Shown one piece after another: positions 27,282 through 35,768 of a stretch of 64,000 nucleotides of DNA (positions are counted from its first letter, which is position 1; every line of letters begins with the position of its first letter). The translations under genes were made by a program, and so were the position numbers. The notes beneath the pieces are model-generated. The model was given only the letters and a program-made list of their open reading frames with translations. It ran no database searches and was not told the origin of the DNA. Location: the NCBI RefSeq assembly GCF_028682175.1, contig NZ_JANHKS010000018.1, forward strand, positions 42,167 to 106,166. Reading direction: 5' to 3'. Source of the stretch: Pseudomonas putida (GTDB lineage Bacteria; Pseudomonadota; Gammaproteobacteria; Pseudomonadales; Pseudomonadaceae).

Positions 27282-28307
27282 GTGAGCACCCCCCGTATCG
27301 GATTTGCCTGCATGTACCGCCATCCTGAGCGTGCGTTGTCGCTCAAGGAACTCAAGGCCCTGGAAGGCGGCTACAACCCGCGCACCACCACCCTGCGCTG
27401 GATGGACAGCGTCACGCTGCAGGTGGCCCGGGAAAAACTGCTGGAAATCGTCGAGCATAACCTGGCGGCGCAGATTCGCCTGCTGGGCTACGTGGCGCAG
27501 TTGCCGGTGGGGCGCAGGATGCTGCGGCTCTCCAGCGACCTGCTGCCGTTCTACAGCCACCCCAAGGTGCTGGAGTTCTACCGTGACCCGGCGCTGATGG
27601 TGCGTCTGGAACAGTTGTTCGCTGCAATTGGCGATACGGCGCGCCAGGCGGATATCCGGCTGTCGTTTCATCCGGGGCAGTTCTGCGTACTGGGTTCGGA
27701 CCGGCCCGAGGTGGTCGAGAACAGCCTGGCCGAGTACGAATACCACGCCGACATGATCCGCATGATGGGCTACGGCAGGCAGTTTCAGGATTTCAAATGC
27801 AATGTGCACATCGCAGGCAAACTCGGCGCTGAGGGTGTGCGCAAGGTCTGGCCGCGGCTGTCCGAAGTCGCCCGCAACTGCATCACCTTTGAAAACGACG
27901 AGAAAACCTATGGCGTGGATGACTGCCTGCAATTGGCCGATCTTGCGCCGGTGGTGCTGGACATTCACCACTGCTGGATTCACGAGAGCGCCTACATCCC
28001 GCCCGACGACCCCCGTGTCGCACGGATCATCGACAGCTGGCGCGGGGTGCGGCCGGTGATGCACTACTCCCAGCCCCCGGAAAGCCTGCAGGCGCTGGGC
28101 TTCACCGCCGAACAGAAGCTTGAGATGGACGACCTGCTGAAGGTGGTCAACAAGCGCGACCTTTACCTGCACAGCGACCGAATGTGGAACGACTGGACCA
28201 ACGCCTACGCACGGCAGTTTCTGGACAGGTTCGACATCATGTTCGAGGCCAAGGACAAGAACCTGGCGGTTGAAGAGTTCTATCAGCGGTTTGTGCTGCC
28301 GTCGTAG
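27282..28307 (+). CDS. uvsE: UV damage endonuclease UvsE
   Basis: 341 residues starting at GTG with GAGGAA 5 nt upstream. TIM-barrel UvdE/UvsE family, which nicks DNA 5' of UV photoproducts as an alternative to nucleotide excision repair. Metal-ligand motifs are recognisable: RLSFHPGQFCVLGSD, CNVHIAGK, CITFENDEKTYG, LDIHHCWIH, MHYSQPPES and MFEAKDKNLA. The N-terminal IGFACMY also matches. The TAG stop lies within the head of a REP element. No recA/lexA-type box was identified in the 202-bp upstream gap. Confidence 0.94.
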   Translation: MSTPRIGFACMYRHPERALSLKELKALEGGYNPRTTTLRWMDSVTLQVAREKLLEIVEHNLAAQIRLLGYVAQLPVGRRMLRLSSDLLPFYSHPKVLEFYRDPALMVRLEQLFAAIGDTARQADIRLSFHPGQFCVLGSDRPEVVENSLAEYEYHADMIRMMGYGRQFQDFKCNVHIAGKLGAEGVRKVWPRLSEVARNCITFENDEKTYGVDDCLQLADLAPVVLDIHHCWIHESAYIPPDDPRVARIIDSWRGVRPVMHYSQPPESLQALGFTAEQKLEMDDLLKVVNKRDLYLHSDRMWNDWTNAYARQFLDRFDIMFEAKDKNLAVEEFYQRFVLPS

Positions 28308-28416
28308 CAGTCCGGCTTGCCGGCGTCATCGACCTTGAAGCCGCCCCCGCCGGCAAGCCGTGCTGCTACGTGTGGTCGACGTGGCTCTTCGTAGCAGCCG
28401 GGCTTGCCCGCGGGGC
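28303..28416. repeat. REP pair plus single REP; first copy supplies the uvsE stop codon
   Basis: CGTAGCAGTCCGGCTTGCCG at 28303 with GCAAGCCGTGCTGCTACG ending at 28370, then CGTAGCAGCCGGGCTTGCCC at 28390. uvsE ends at the TAG of the first copy. Confidence 0.9.
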
Positions 28417-28538
28417 TTTTCAGCGGTCCGAACCGCGATCCCGCGCTTTTCTCGCCAATTGCAACGATCCATGTTGAATACCGTCATGGCCGGGTGCCAC
28501 AATCCGCCGGTCAGCGTGGCATGGACAGGCGGGATCCG

Positions 28539-29663
28539 ATGCACCCCAATGAGTTTCAACTCGAACGCGATGTGCAGATCCGGGCGCAAGTGCGGACCGA
28601 TCGTTTGCAGTTGCTGTTCCGGCAAACCTTTTTCTCGGTCACCGGCAGTTTCCTCGGCGCCCTGATGCTCAGTTGGCTGTGCTGGCAGCGGGTTGATCCT
28701 GTTGTGGTCATCCTCTGGCTGAGCGTGCTGGGTGCGGCGACCCTGCTGCGCATCGTGCTGTTGCTCGGCTATTTCCGAAGCTGCGCAGATACCCGGACCC
28801 CGGAACGCTGGGAGCGCAAGTACTGGCTGACCCTGGTGCTGACGGCCGCGATCTGGGGCGCAGGGGCGCTGGCGCTGATGTGCAGCGGCGATCTGCTGAC
28901 CCGCACGCTTGTGCTGCTGTTCGCGGTGGGCATGTCGGTCAGCGCGGTGTCGTGCTATTCGACGTTTCGCGCCATGACCATCGCCTCCATCGGCCTTGTG
29001 TTGCTGCCCTGTACCTTCTGGCTGCTAGTCCAGCCGGACGCCACGCAGATTGGCATGGCGGTCGCCTCGCTGGTGTTCGCCTCGTTCGTCATCAGCGCAA
29101 CGCGCAAACTCTCGGAGGCCATGGAAACCGCGTTCCGCCTGACCCGGGAGATGGAATACGCCCACAAACTCGCCACCCACGCCGCCCAGACCGATGAACT
29201 CACGGGGCTGAAGAACCGCCGCGCGTTCTTCCATGAGGCTGCGCTGATCTACGAACGCTGCAAGCGCAATCACCAGCCACTGGCGGTCCTGATGCTGGAC
29301 ATCGACCACTTCAAGCGCATCAACGATTCCTTCGGTCATCAGGCCGGGGATCAGGCGTTGCGGGAGATAGGCCGGGTGATCCGCGAGTCGACCCGCGAGG
29401 TGGATATCTGCGGCCGGCTGGGAGGCGAGGAGTTCGCCATTCTGCTCACCGACGCCTCGCTGGACATCGCCCGGCAAACCGCCGAACGCCTGCGTCAGGC
29501 GGTGACCCAGGTCAGCTGTGAACAGGTGGGCGGGATTACCGCAAGCCTCGGTGTTGCGGCCATGGGGGCCGATGACCGTAGCCTGACCGCGTTGCTCAAC
29601 GAGGCGGACAAGGCGATGTTCCGCGCCAAGTCTCAGGGGCGCAATCAGACGGCAACGGCCTGA
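28539..29663 (+). CDS. Membrane-bound diguanylate cyclase (GGDEF domain)
   Basis: 374 residues from the ATG behind AGGCGGGA. The N-terminal half (about residues 25-190) contains about six hydrophobic segments and no recognised sensor family beyond a MASE-like membrane module. A short linker follows, then a GGDEF domain beginning TDELTGLKNRRAFF, with LDIDHFKRINDSFGHQAGDQAL (in segments) and the active-site signature LGGEEF. It is expected to make c-di-GMP. No EAL domain. I do not see the RxxD inhibitory-site Arg: the residues before GGEEF read EVDICGRLGGEEF, so allosteric product inhibition may be absent. Stand-alone gene. Confidence 0.93.
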   Translation: MHPNEFQLERDVQIRAQVRTDRLQLLFRQTFFSVTGSFLGALMLSWLCWQRVDPVVVILWLSVLGAATLLRIVLLLGYFRSCADTRTPERWERKYWLTLVLTAAIWGAGALALMCSGDLLTRTLVLLFAVGMSVSAVSCYSTFRAMTIASIGLVLLPCTFWLLVQPDATQIGMAVASLVFASFVISATRKLSEAMETAFRLTREMEYAHKLATHAAQTDELTGLKNRRAFFHEAALIYERCKRNHQPLAVLMLDIDHFKRINDSFGHQAGDQALREIGRVIRESTREVDICGRLGGEEFAILLTDASLDIARQTAERLRQAVTQVSCEQVGGITASLGVAAMGADDRSLTALLNEADKAMFRAKSQGRNQTATA

Positions 29664-29782
29664 GGCGACTGCTGAATCCTTTCATGTCACCCGATCGTGA
29701 CATTTGCAGTAACTCTTTTCATTCTTCCCCACCTGTGGCGTAGTGTGCTCAGCACGTTACCGATTGGAAGAGGTAAAGAGAA

Positions 29783-31408
29783 ATGACCCTGCAAAACCGC
29801 CTGGACAACCTGTATCCCCGCGCCGATGAAATCCCCGAGCAGTTCCGTGCAGGCCCCGCCATCGAGCAGCGCGAGTACCTGGTCAATGGCGAACTGCGTC
29901 AGTGGCAAGGGCCGCTGGCGCCGGTGCTCAGCCCCGTATCGCTGAAGACCGACGCGGGCCTTGAAGGCGTCGTGCTGGGCAGTACTCCGTTGATGGACGC
30001 CGACACCGCGATGACTGCGCTGGATGCAGCGGTCAAGGCCTATGACCGGGGGCAGGGCGCCTGGCCGACGATGCGCGTGGTTGACCGCATTCGCCACGTC
30101 GAGACCTTTCTCAAGCTGATGCGCGAACAGCGCGACGCAGTCGTCACCTTGCTGATGTGGGAGATCGGCAAGAACCTCAAGGATTCGCAGAAAGAATTCG
30201 ACCGTACCTGCGACTACATCGTCGACACCATCGGTGCGCTCAAGGAACTGGATCGTCGCTCCAGCCGTTTCGAACTGGAACAGGACACCCTGGGCCAGAT
30301 CCGCCGAGTGCCACTGGGCGTGACCCTGTGCATGGGCCCCTACAACTACCCGCTGAACGAAACCTTCACCACGCTGATCCCGGCACTGATCATGGGCAAC
30401 ACCGTGGTATTCAAGCCGGCCAAGTTCGGCGTGCTGCTGATTCGCCCGCTGCTGGAAGCCTTCCGCGACAGCTTCCCGGCCGGCGTCATCAACGTGATCT
30501 ACGGCAGCGGCCGCGAGACCGTCAGCGCCCTGATGGCCAGCGGCAAGATCGACGTGTTTGCCTTCATCGGTACCAACAAGGCCGCCAGTGCCCTGAAAAA
30601 GCTGCACCCCAAGCCGCATCGCTTGCGCGCCGCACTGGGCCTGGACGCGAAGAACCCGGGGATCGTGCTGCCGGATGTCAACCTGGACAACGCGGTCAGC
30701 GAAGCCATCACCGGCTCCCTGTCTTTCAACGGTCAGCGCTGCACCGCGCTGAAGATCATGTTCGTGCACGAAAACGTGGTCGGCAGTTTCCTGGAGAAAT
30801 TCGAGGAAAAACTCGCCCAGCTCAAACCCGGCATGCCGTGGGAGCCGGGCGTAGCCCTGACCCCGTTGCCTGAACCAGGCAAGACCGACTACCTGCAAGG
30901 CCTGGTCGATGACGCCGTGAGCAAGGGCGCCAAGGTCGTCAACGAAGGCGGCGGCACCACCCACGGGCAGTTCTTCTATCCGGCGGTGCTGTACCCGGTG
31001 ACGCCGGACATGCGCGTCTACCACGAAGAGCAGTTCGGTCCCGTGGTGCCGGTGGTGGCGTACCGTGACCTGGAAACGGTGATCGAATATGTGCTCGACT
31101 CCGACTTCGGTCAGCAACTGAGCATCTTCGGCAACGACTCCAAGCAGGTCGGGCGTCTGGTCGATGCCTTCGCCAATCAGGTGGGCCGGATCAACATCAA
31201 CGCCCAGTGCCAGCGCGGCCCGGACAGCTTCCCGTTCAACGGCCGCAAGAACTCGGCCGAGGGCACGCTCTCGGTGCACGACGCCCTGCGGGTGTTTTCG
31301 ATCCGCACGCTGGTGGCGACCAAGTTCCAGGAGAGCAACAAGGCGCTGGTCAGCGACATCATCCACAATCGCGAGTCGAGCTTCCTGACCACCGACTACA
31401 TCTTCTGA
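29783..31408 (+). CDS. NADP-dependent glyceraldehyde-3-phosphate dehydrogenase-like aldehyde dehydrogenase (GapN family)
   Basis: 541 residues, longer than ordinary aldehyde dehydrogenases because of extended ends, as in the Pseudomonas GapN-like subgroup. Nucleophile Cys320 in SFNGQRCTALK, oxyanion Asn in GPYNYP (Asn188), cofactor loop VFKPAK near 209. The general-base motif normally written ELGGK reads ALGLDAK (Ala284 with a two-residue insertion), so the usual catalytic Glu is missing. This may be a feature of the subgroup rather than damage, since the rest is intact. Likely oxidises a phosphorylated or hydroxylated aldehyde without phosphate. Ended by a very strong terminator. Confidence 0.85.
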   Translation: MTLQNRLDNLYPRADEIPEQFRAGPAIEQREYLVNGELRQWQGPLAPVLSPVSLKTDAGLEGVVLGSTPLMDADTAMTALDAAVKAYDRGQGAWPTMRVVDRIRHVETFLKLMREQRDAVVTLLMWEIGKNLKDSQKEFDRTCDYIVDTIGALKELDRRSSRFELEQDTLGQIRRVPLGVTLCMGPYNYPLNETFTTLIPALIMGNTVVFKPAKFGVLLIRPLLEAFRDSFPAGVINVIYGSGRETVSALMASGKIDVFAFIGTNKAASALKKLHPKPHRLRAALGLDAKNPGIVLPDVNLDNAVSEAITGSLSFNGQRCTALKIMFVHENVVGSFLEKFEEKLAQLKPGMPWEPGVALTPLPEPGKTDYLQGLVDDAVSKGAKVVNEGGGTTHGQFFYPAVLYPVTPDMRVYHEEQFGPVVPVVAYRDLETVIEYVLDSDFGQQLSIFGNDSKQVGRLVDAFANQVGRININAQCQRGPDSFPFNGRKNSAEGTLSVHDALRVFSIRTLVATKFQESNKALVSDIIHNRESSFLTTDYIF

Positions 31409-31441
31409 TGCCCGGGCCGCCATCCTGTGGCCCTTTGACTG

Positions 31442-31483
31442 ACGCACGCCCCTGACATCCCTGGGGCGTGCGTGCTTTTCTTT
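31442..31483 (+). terminator. Strong rho-independent terminator after the GapN-like gene
   Basis: Perfect 11-bp stem ACGCACGCCCC / GGGGCGTGCGT (31442-31452, 31463-31473) with a 10-nt loop, followed by GCTTTTCTTT. Confidence 0.88.
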
Positions 31484-31538
31484 GCCTTGAACCCACGGCT
31501 GTCTTTACACTCCAAGGATTCCCAACTTATTTCGGACG

Positions 31539-32171
31539 TTGCCGCGCTTGGTTGAAACCATCCCCGAGTTACAACCCCCAAGGTGCGCAAGCACTGTCCC
31601 ACCGGTCCTGCAGCTGCTGCGTGCAGCGACAGCCGAGCAGCACAGGGCGCTGGAAGCCCGGCTGCCCCTGACCCACCCCGATCTCGACCTGCCGACCTAC
31701 CGGCGCATCATCCAGGCCTACTACGGCTTTCATGCGCCCTTGCAGCAGCTCATCGAGGAGTTTGCAGGGCCCCACGCCGACCCCGAGCGCCACAAGATTC
31801 CCGCACTGCTCAAGGATCTGCACGCACTGGGTCTGAGCGATGCGCAGATTCAGGCCTTGCCGCTGTGCCGCGACTTGCCGCAGCTCAATGGCCCTGCGGA
31901 TCTGTTCGGTATCCTGTACGTGATGGAAGGCGCAACGCTGGGTGGCCAGGTGTTGCGGCGGATCATCGCGCAGCGGCTGGGGATCGATGCCGACAGCGGC
32001 GGCGAGTTTCTCGACGTCTATGGCCGCGATACCGGTCGGCTGTGGAAGACCTTTCTGCAACGCCTGGCCGAGTTCGATCATCCTGACCATAACCCACAGG
32101 TCGCTGACGCCGCGTGCGCGACCTTCGCCTGTTTCGCCCAATGGCTGGACCGCCAGGGAGTGCTGCAATGA
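31539..32171 (+). CDS. bphO: Biliverdin-producing heme oxygenase BphO
   Basis: About 210 residues. It cleaves heme to biliverdin, the chromophore of the phytochrome encoded next. Helical heme oxygenase features: proximal His region TAEQHRALEARLPL, distal-helix glycines in GILYVMEGATLGGQVL, and a C-terminal FAQWLDRQG. The start is odd: after an in-frame stop at 31488 there is no ATG or GTG before the conserved region, only TTG at 31539 or 31548, without a good Shine-Dalgarno. A -35/-10 pair TTGCCT-N18-TACACT lies just upstream. The stop overlaps the bphP start as ATGA. Confidence 0.9.
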   Translation: MPRLVETIPELQPPRCASTVPPVLQLLRAATAEQHRALEARLPLTHPDLDLPTYRRIIQAYYGFHAPLQQLIEEFAGPHADPERHKIPALLKDLHALGLSDAQIQALPLCRDLPQLNGPADLFGILYVMEGATLGGQVLRRIIAQRLGIDADSGGEFLDVYGRDTGRLWKTFLQRLAEFDHPDHNPQVADAACATFACFAQWLDRQGVLQ

Positions 32172-34372
32172 CGATTGCCAACGAACACAAGCTGGAAGCG
32201 TTGTTGCAGACCTGCGCCGATGAGCCCATTCGCATTCCGGGTGCCATCCAGCCCCATGGCGCGTTGCTGACGGTCGATGAGTCGAGCTGGATCGTGCAGC
32301 AGGCCAGTGCCAATGCCCAGGCACTGCTGGGTGCCAATGGCGCCGCCGCAGGCCAGCCCTTGGCCCGTTGGCTGGGTGAGGAGGCGTTCGCCTGTGTGCG
32401 TCAGGCATTGGCCAGCGGCTCGCTGGAAGACCTCGACCCGCTGTCGCTGACCTTTGCCGGGCGTGCATTCGACGGCTTGCTGCATCGCCACGACGGCCTG
32501 CTGTTTCTCGAACTTGAAGCGGCCCAGGAGGCTGACGGCACTCTGGACCCGCACCTGACCCGGACCCTGCGTCGCCTGCAAACGGCCAGGTCCCTGGCCG
32601 AGTTGTATGAGATCAGCGTCAACGAAATTCGCGCGCTGACCGGTTATGACCGGGTACTGATCTACCGCTTTGAGGAAGAAGGCCACGGCCAGGTCATCGC
32701 CGAGTCCGCGACCCCTGATCTGGACGCCTATCAGGGCCTGTTTTTCCCCGCCAGCGACATTCCGCAACAGGCCCGCGAGCTGTATCGCCTGAACTGGCTG
32801 CGGATCATCCCCGACGCAACCTATGTGCCGGTGCCGATGCTGCCTGCGCTGCGCCCCGACAACGGCCAGCCGCTGGACATGAGTTTTGCCGTGCTGCGCA
32901 GCGTTTCGCCGATCCACTGCCAGTACATCCGCAACATGGGCGTGCGCTCGTCCATGAGTATTTCCCTGCTCAAGGATGACCGGCTGTGGGGCCTGATCAG
33001 TTGCGGCAATCGTCAGCCCCTGCGCGTGCCTCACCGCTTGCGCGCCGCCTGTCAGACCATCGGCCAGGTGCTGTCGATGCAGATCAGCGCGCTGGAGGAA
33101 GTGCAAGCCCAGCGCCAGCGCGAGGCCAAGGGCAGCCTGCTGAAATCTTTGGCCCAGGCGATGGGCGAGGTCGAAGGCGACGTCTATCAGGGCTTGATCG
33201 ACCACGCCCAGGACCTGCTCGCCCTGGCCGACGCCGAAGGGGCGGCGGTGCTGATCGAAGACCAACTGCACCTGATCGGCCAGTGCCCGACCGCCGAGCA
33301 GGTCAAGGCGCTGGGGCAATGGGTGCAGGCGCAGCCGGGTCCGGTGATCGAAACCGCGAACCTGAGCCGTGAATTCCCTGCTGCCGCCGACTATCCGGCC
33401 ATTGCCAGCGGTCTGTTGGCCTTCAGCCTGCCCAAGCCTGTCGAGAACGCGGTGATGTGGTTTCGCCCGGAAGTGAAGGGCAGCGTGAAGTGGAGCGGCA
33501 ACCCCGATGCGTCAAAGCGGGTGGTCGCCAATCGCTTGCAGCCGCGTGAATCATTCGAGGCGTGGAAGCAGCAGGTCGATGCCACGGCCAAGGCCTGGAG
33601 CGTGGGCGAGGTCTACGCGGTGTCCGATCTGCGGCGCTCGGCGCTGGAGGCGGATCTGGCGCGTCAGGTGCTGCGCGAAAAAGACGCCGTGCGCGCCCGC
33701 GATGAGCTGGTGGCCGTGGTGTCCCACGACCTGCGCAGCCCGCTGACCGCCATCGTCATGCAGTGCGGCATGATGCAGCGGGTGATCGCCGCTGACGTGA
33801 GTCCGTCTTCCAAGCGTCTGAACTCGGCCATCGACACCCTGCAACGGGCGACGGCGCGCATGACCAACCTGCTGGAAGACCTGCTCGACACCTCCAAGAT
33901 CGAGGCCGGACGCTATTCGATTTCGCCGCAGCCCGTGGACCTGACCCAGTTCTTCGAGGACGCCTGGTCGCTCTTGGCGCCGATGGCGGTGAACAAGTTC
34001 ATTGAGCTGACTTTTACCAGCGAGCCGGGCCTCAGGATCATGGCCGACACCGAACGCATGTTTCAGGTGGTGTCGAACCTGGTGGGCAACGCCATCAAGT
34101 TCACTCCCAAGGAAGGCCGGATCAGCGTGTTGGCGACGGTGCAGGGCGAGTTCGTCGAGATCCGTATCAACGACTCCGGCGCCGGCATCGCCCCCGACCA
34201 GTTGCCCCACGTGTTCGAGCGCTACTGGCGCATCCGCGAAGGCAACCCCAGCGGCACCGGGCTTGGGCTGTACATCTCTCAGGGCATCGTCAAGGCCCAC
34301 GGCGGCGAACTGGTGGCCAGCAGCGAGTTGGGCGTGGGCAGCGAATTCCGCTTTACCGTGCCAGTGGCGTAG
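32168..34372 (+). CDS. bphP: Bacteriophytochrome histidine kinase BphP
   Basis: 734 residues from the ATG overlapping the bphO stop. Domain order PAS-GAF-PHY-HisKA-HATPase. Biliverdin attaches at Cys16 (LQTCADEPIRIPGAIQPHG). The GAF pocket has FPASDIPQQAR and SVSPIHCQYIRNMGVRSSMS; the PHY tongue has WFRPEV and PRESF. The kinase shows VVSHDLRSPLTAI, GNAIKFTPKEG, NDSGAGIAP and GTGLGLYISQGI. A red/far-red photoreceptor kinase; its response regulator is not in the window. Nothing is missing from the chromophore-binding set that I can see. Confidence 0.96.
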   Translation: MTIANEHKLEALLQTCADEPIRIPGAIQPHGALLTVDESSWIVQQASANAQALLGANGAAAGQPLARWLGEEAFACVRQALASGSLEDLDPLSLTFAGRAFDGLLHRHDGLLFLELEAAQEADGTLDPHLTRTLRRLQTARSLAELYEISVNEIRALTGYDRVLIYRFEEEGHGQVIAESATPDLDAYQGLFFPASDIPQQARELYRLNWLRIIPDATYVPVPMLPALRPDNGQPLDMSFAVLRSVSPIHCQYIRNMGVRSSMSISLLKDDRLWGLISCGNRQPLRVPHRLRAACQTIGQVLSMQISALEEVQAQRQREAKGSLLKSLAQAMGEVEGDVYQGLIDHAQDLLALADAEGAAVLIEDQLHLIGQCPTAEQVKALGQWVQAQPGPVIETANLSREFPAAADYPAIASGLLAFSLPKPVENAVMWFRPEVKGSVKWSGNPDASKRVVANRLQPRESFEAWKQQVDATAKAWSVGEVYAVSDLRRSALEADLARQVLREKDAVRARDELVAVVSHDLRSPLTAIVMQCGMMQRVIAADVSPSSKRLNSAIDTLQRATARMTNLLEDLLDTSKIEAGRYSISPQPVDLTQFFEDAWSLLAPMAVNKFIELTFTSEPGLRIMADTERMFQVVSNLVGNAIKFTPKEGRISVLATVQGEFVEIRINDSGAGIAPDQLPHVFERYWRIREGNPSGTGLGLYISQGIVKAHGGELVASSELGVGSEFRFTVPVA

Positions 34373-34380
34373 GCTGATAT

Positions 34381-34510
34381 CGGCATCTGGACGTGCACCG
34401 ATCTCGCTTCTGGCCGTGAACGGCTCTCGGCATCTGGCCGTACACCGACCTCGCTTCTGGCCATGAACGGCTCTCGGTGTCGGGCCGTACACCGATCTCG
34501 CTTCTGGCCG
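34381..34510. repeat. 47-bp tandem repeat, 2.8 copies
   Basis: Units at 34381-34427, 34428-34474 and a truncated 34475-34510, each containing CACCGAYCTCGCTTCTGGCC. Units one and two differ at only a few bases. It lies immediately after bphP. No function known. Confidence 0.85.
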
Positions 34511-34516
34511 CAGGCC

Positions 34517-34648
34517 GTAGGAGCTGGCTTGTCCTGCGATCTGCTGCGCAGCAGCAGTAAAATCAGGCACCCTGGGCGTGTCAGGCCGACCGTGCATTCA
34601 GGGTTTACTGCCGCTTCGCGGCAGATCGCAGGACAAGCCAGCTCCTAC
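34517..34648. repeat. Long inverted REP pair, class c
   Basis: GTAGGAGCTGGCTTGTCCTG plus CGATCTGC and its exact inverted copy, about 132 bp overall, with an internal CTGCTGCGCAGCAG palindrome. Head and stem differ from REP classes a and b elsewhere in the window. Confidence 0.9.
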
Positions 34649-34712
34649 GCCCTTCGGGCAGAATCAAAAGCACCCAGTGCGGCACCCCAAGCTCATTCCA
34701 AGGCTCATCAAC

Positions 34713-35642
34713 GTGAACATCGACACCCGCATCAAATTCCGTCACTTGCTGTGCTTTCTCGAAGTCGCACGCCAAGGCAGCCTGGCCAAGGCTTCGGACA
34801 AGCTCGCCATCAGCCAGCCAGCGCTGTCCAAGACGCTCAAGGAGCTGGAAACCCTACTGTCCGCGAGCCTGTTCGTGCGCAGCAAGAGCGGGGCGGCGTT
34901 GACCGAAGCCGGGGTGGCGTTCATGCGTTACGCCGGCCCCAGCGTGCAGGCGCTGCGTGAGGGGGTGAACAGCCTGCGTTCCGGCGAGCACGAGCCGGTG
35001 GCGGTGCGCCTGGGCGTGCTGTCCACCGTGGAAAGCCTGCTGGTGCCCGAGGTGATCCGGCGCCTGCATGAGCGGCACCCGGCGCTGGTGGTCAGCGTGG
35101 CCACCGGGCCTAGCGCCTATCTGCTGTCGCAACTGCGCCTGGGCGAACTGGATCTGGTGGTCGGGCGCATGACCGACAGCCCGCAGATCCTGGGCCTGAG
35201 TTTCGAGCACCTGTACAGCGAATCCATGACCCTGGTGGTGCGCGACGGCCATCCGCTGCTGGCCGCAAGCGAAGACCGACCCTCCCTTGAAGATTTCGCG
35301 CTGGTGCTGCCGCTGGCGGGAACCACTATCCGCAAGTTCGCCGACAGCCTGTTCGTCCAGCATGGCATCAGCCCGCCACGCCAGCGTCTGGAAACCCTGT
35401 CCCTGACCCTCAGCCGCCGTTACGTGCAATGCAGCGATGCGGTGTGGATCGCGCCTTTCGATGCGGTGCGCCAGGACCTGGCCCGCGGCGAACTGGCCGA
35501 GCTTGAATTGGGAATTCGCGAGCCCGGCGGTTCGGTGGGCCTGTGCAGCAACCCGGCCTTGCCGTTGCCCATCGCCGCGCAGTGGTGCGTCGACACCCTG
35601 AGGGAAGTGGGGCAGGCCTACCGCGAGGGGCTTTATCCATAA
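34713..35642 (+). CDS. pcaQ: LysR-type pca operon regulator PcaQ
   Basis: 309 residues starting at GTG 34713 with AAGG about 10 nt upstream; the frame runs further back into a REP but without conserved sequence. Helix-turn-helix at residues 3-60 (FRHLLCFLEVARQGSLAKASDKLAISQPALSKTLKELE, in segments). Effector domain typical of PcaQ, which responds to beta-carboxy-cis,cis-muconate or related intermediates. It is located directly upstream of pcaH and co-directional. A perfect PcaQ-type operator overlaps its own stop codon. Confidence 0.93.
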   Translation: MNIDTRIKFRHLLCFLEVARQGSLAKASDKLAISQPALSKTLKELETLLSASLFVRSKSGAALTEAGVAFMRYAGPSVQALREGVNSLRSGEHEPVAVRLGVLSTVESLLVPEVIRRLHERHPALVVSVATGPSAYLLSQLRLGELDLVVGRMTDSPQILGLSFEHLYSESMTLVVRDGHPLLAASEDRPSLEDFALVLPLAGTTIRKFADSLFVQHGISPPRQRLETLSLTLSRRYVQCSDAVWIAPFDAVRQDLARGELAELELGIREPGGSVGLCSNPALPLPIAAQWCVDTLREVGQAYREGLYP

Positions 35643-35659
35643 CCATTCGGTTATGGATA
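35634..35659. promoter_or_regulatory. PcaQ operator upstream of pcaH
   Basis: Perfect 11-bp inverted repeat TATCCATAACC / GGTTATGGATA with a 4-nt spacer. The core ATAACC-N4-GGTTAT differs by one base from the PcaQ motif ATAACC-N4-GGTTAA that I recall from Sinorhizobium. It overlaps the pcaQ stop and lies 110 bp before pcaH. Confidence 0.75.
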
Positions 35660-35768
35660 GGTGCGTTTATTTCAGTTTTGCCATAGGCGATAGCGCGGGA
35701 CACTGCGCCATCGCCTGCTGTTGTGCATCGCAGGCGCCAACCTCCAATAACTAAAACAGGAGACTGGC

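Noticed and set aside
29783..31408. Pseudogene call for the GapN-like dehydrogenase
   Set aside because: The frame is intact with conserved Cys, Asn and cofactor segments and its own terminator; the altered ELGGK may be a subgroup trait.
31577..31680. Alternative GTG start for bphO near 31584
   Set aside because: That GTG is in another frame and would not encode the heme oxygenase.
34381..34510. CRISPR array
   Set aside because: The 47-bp units are contiguous with no unique spacers, and no cas genes are present.
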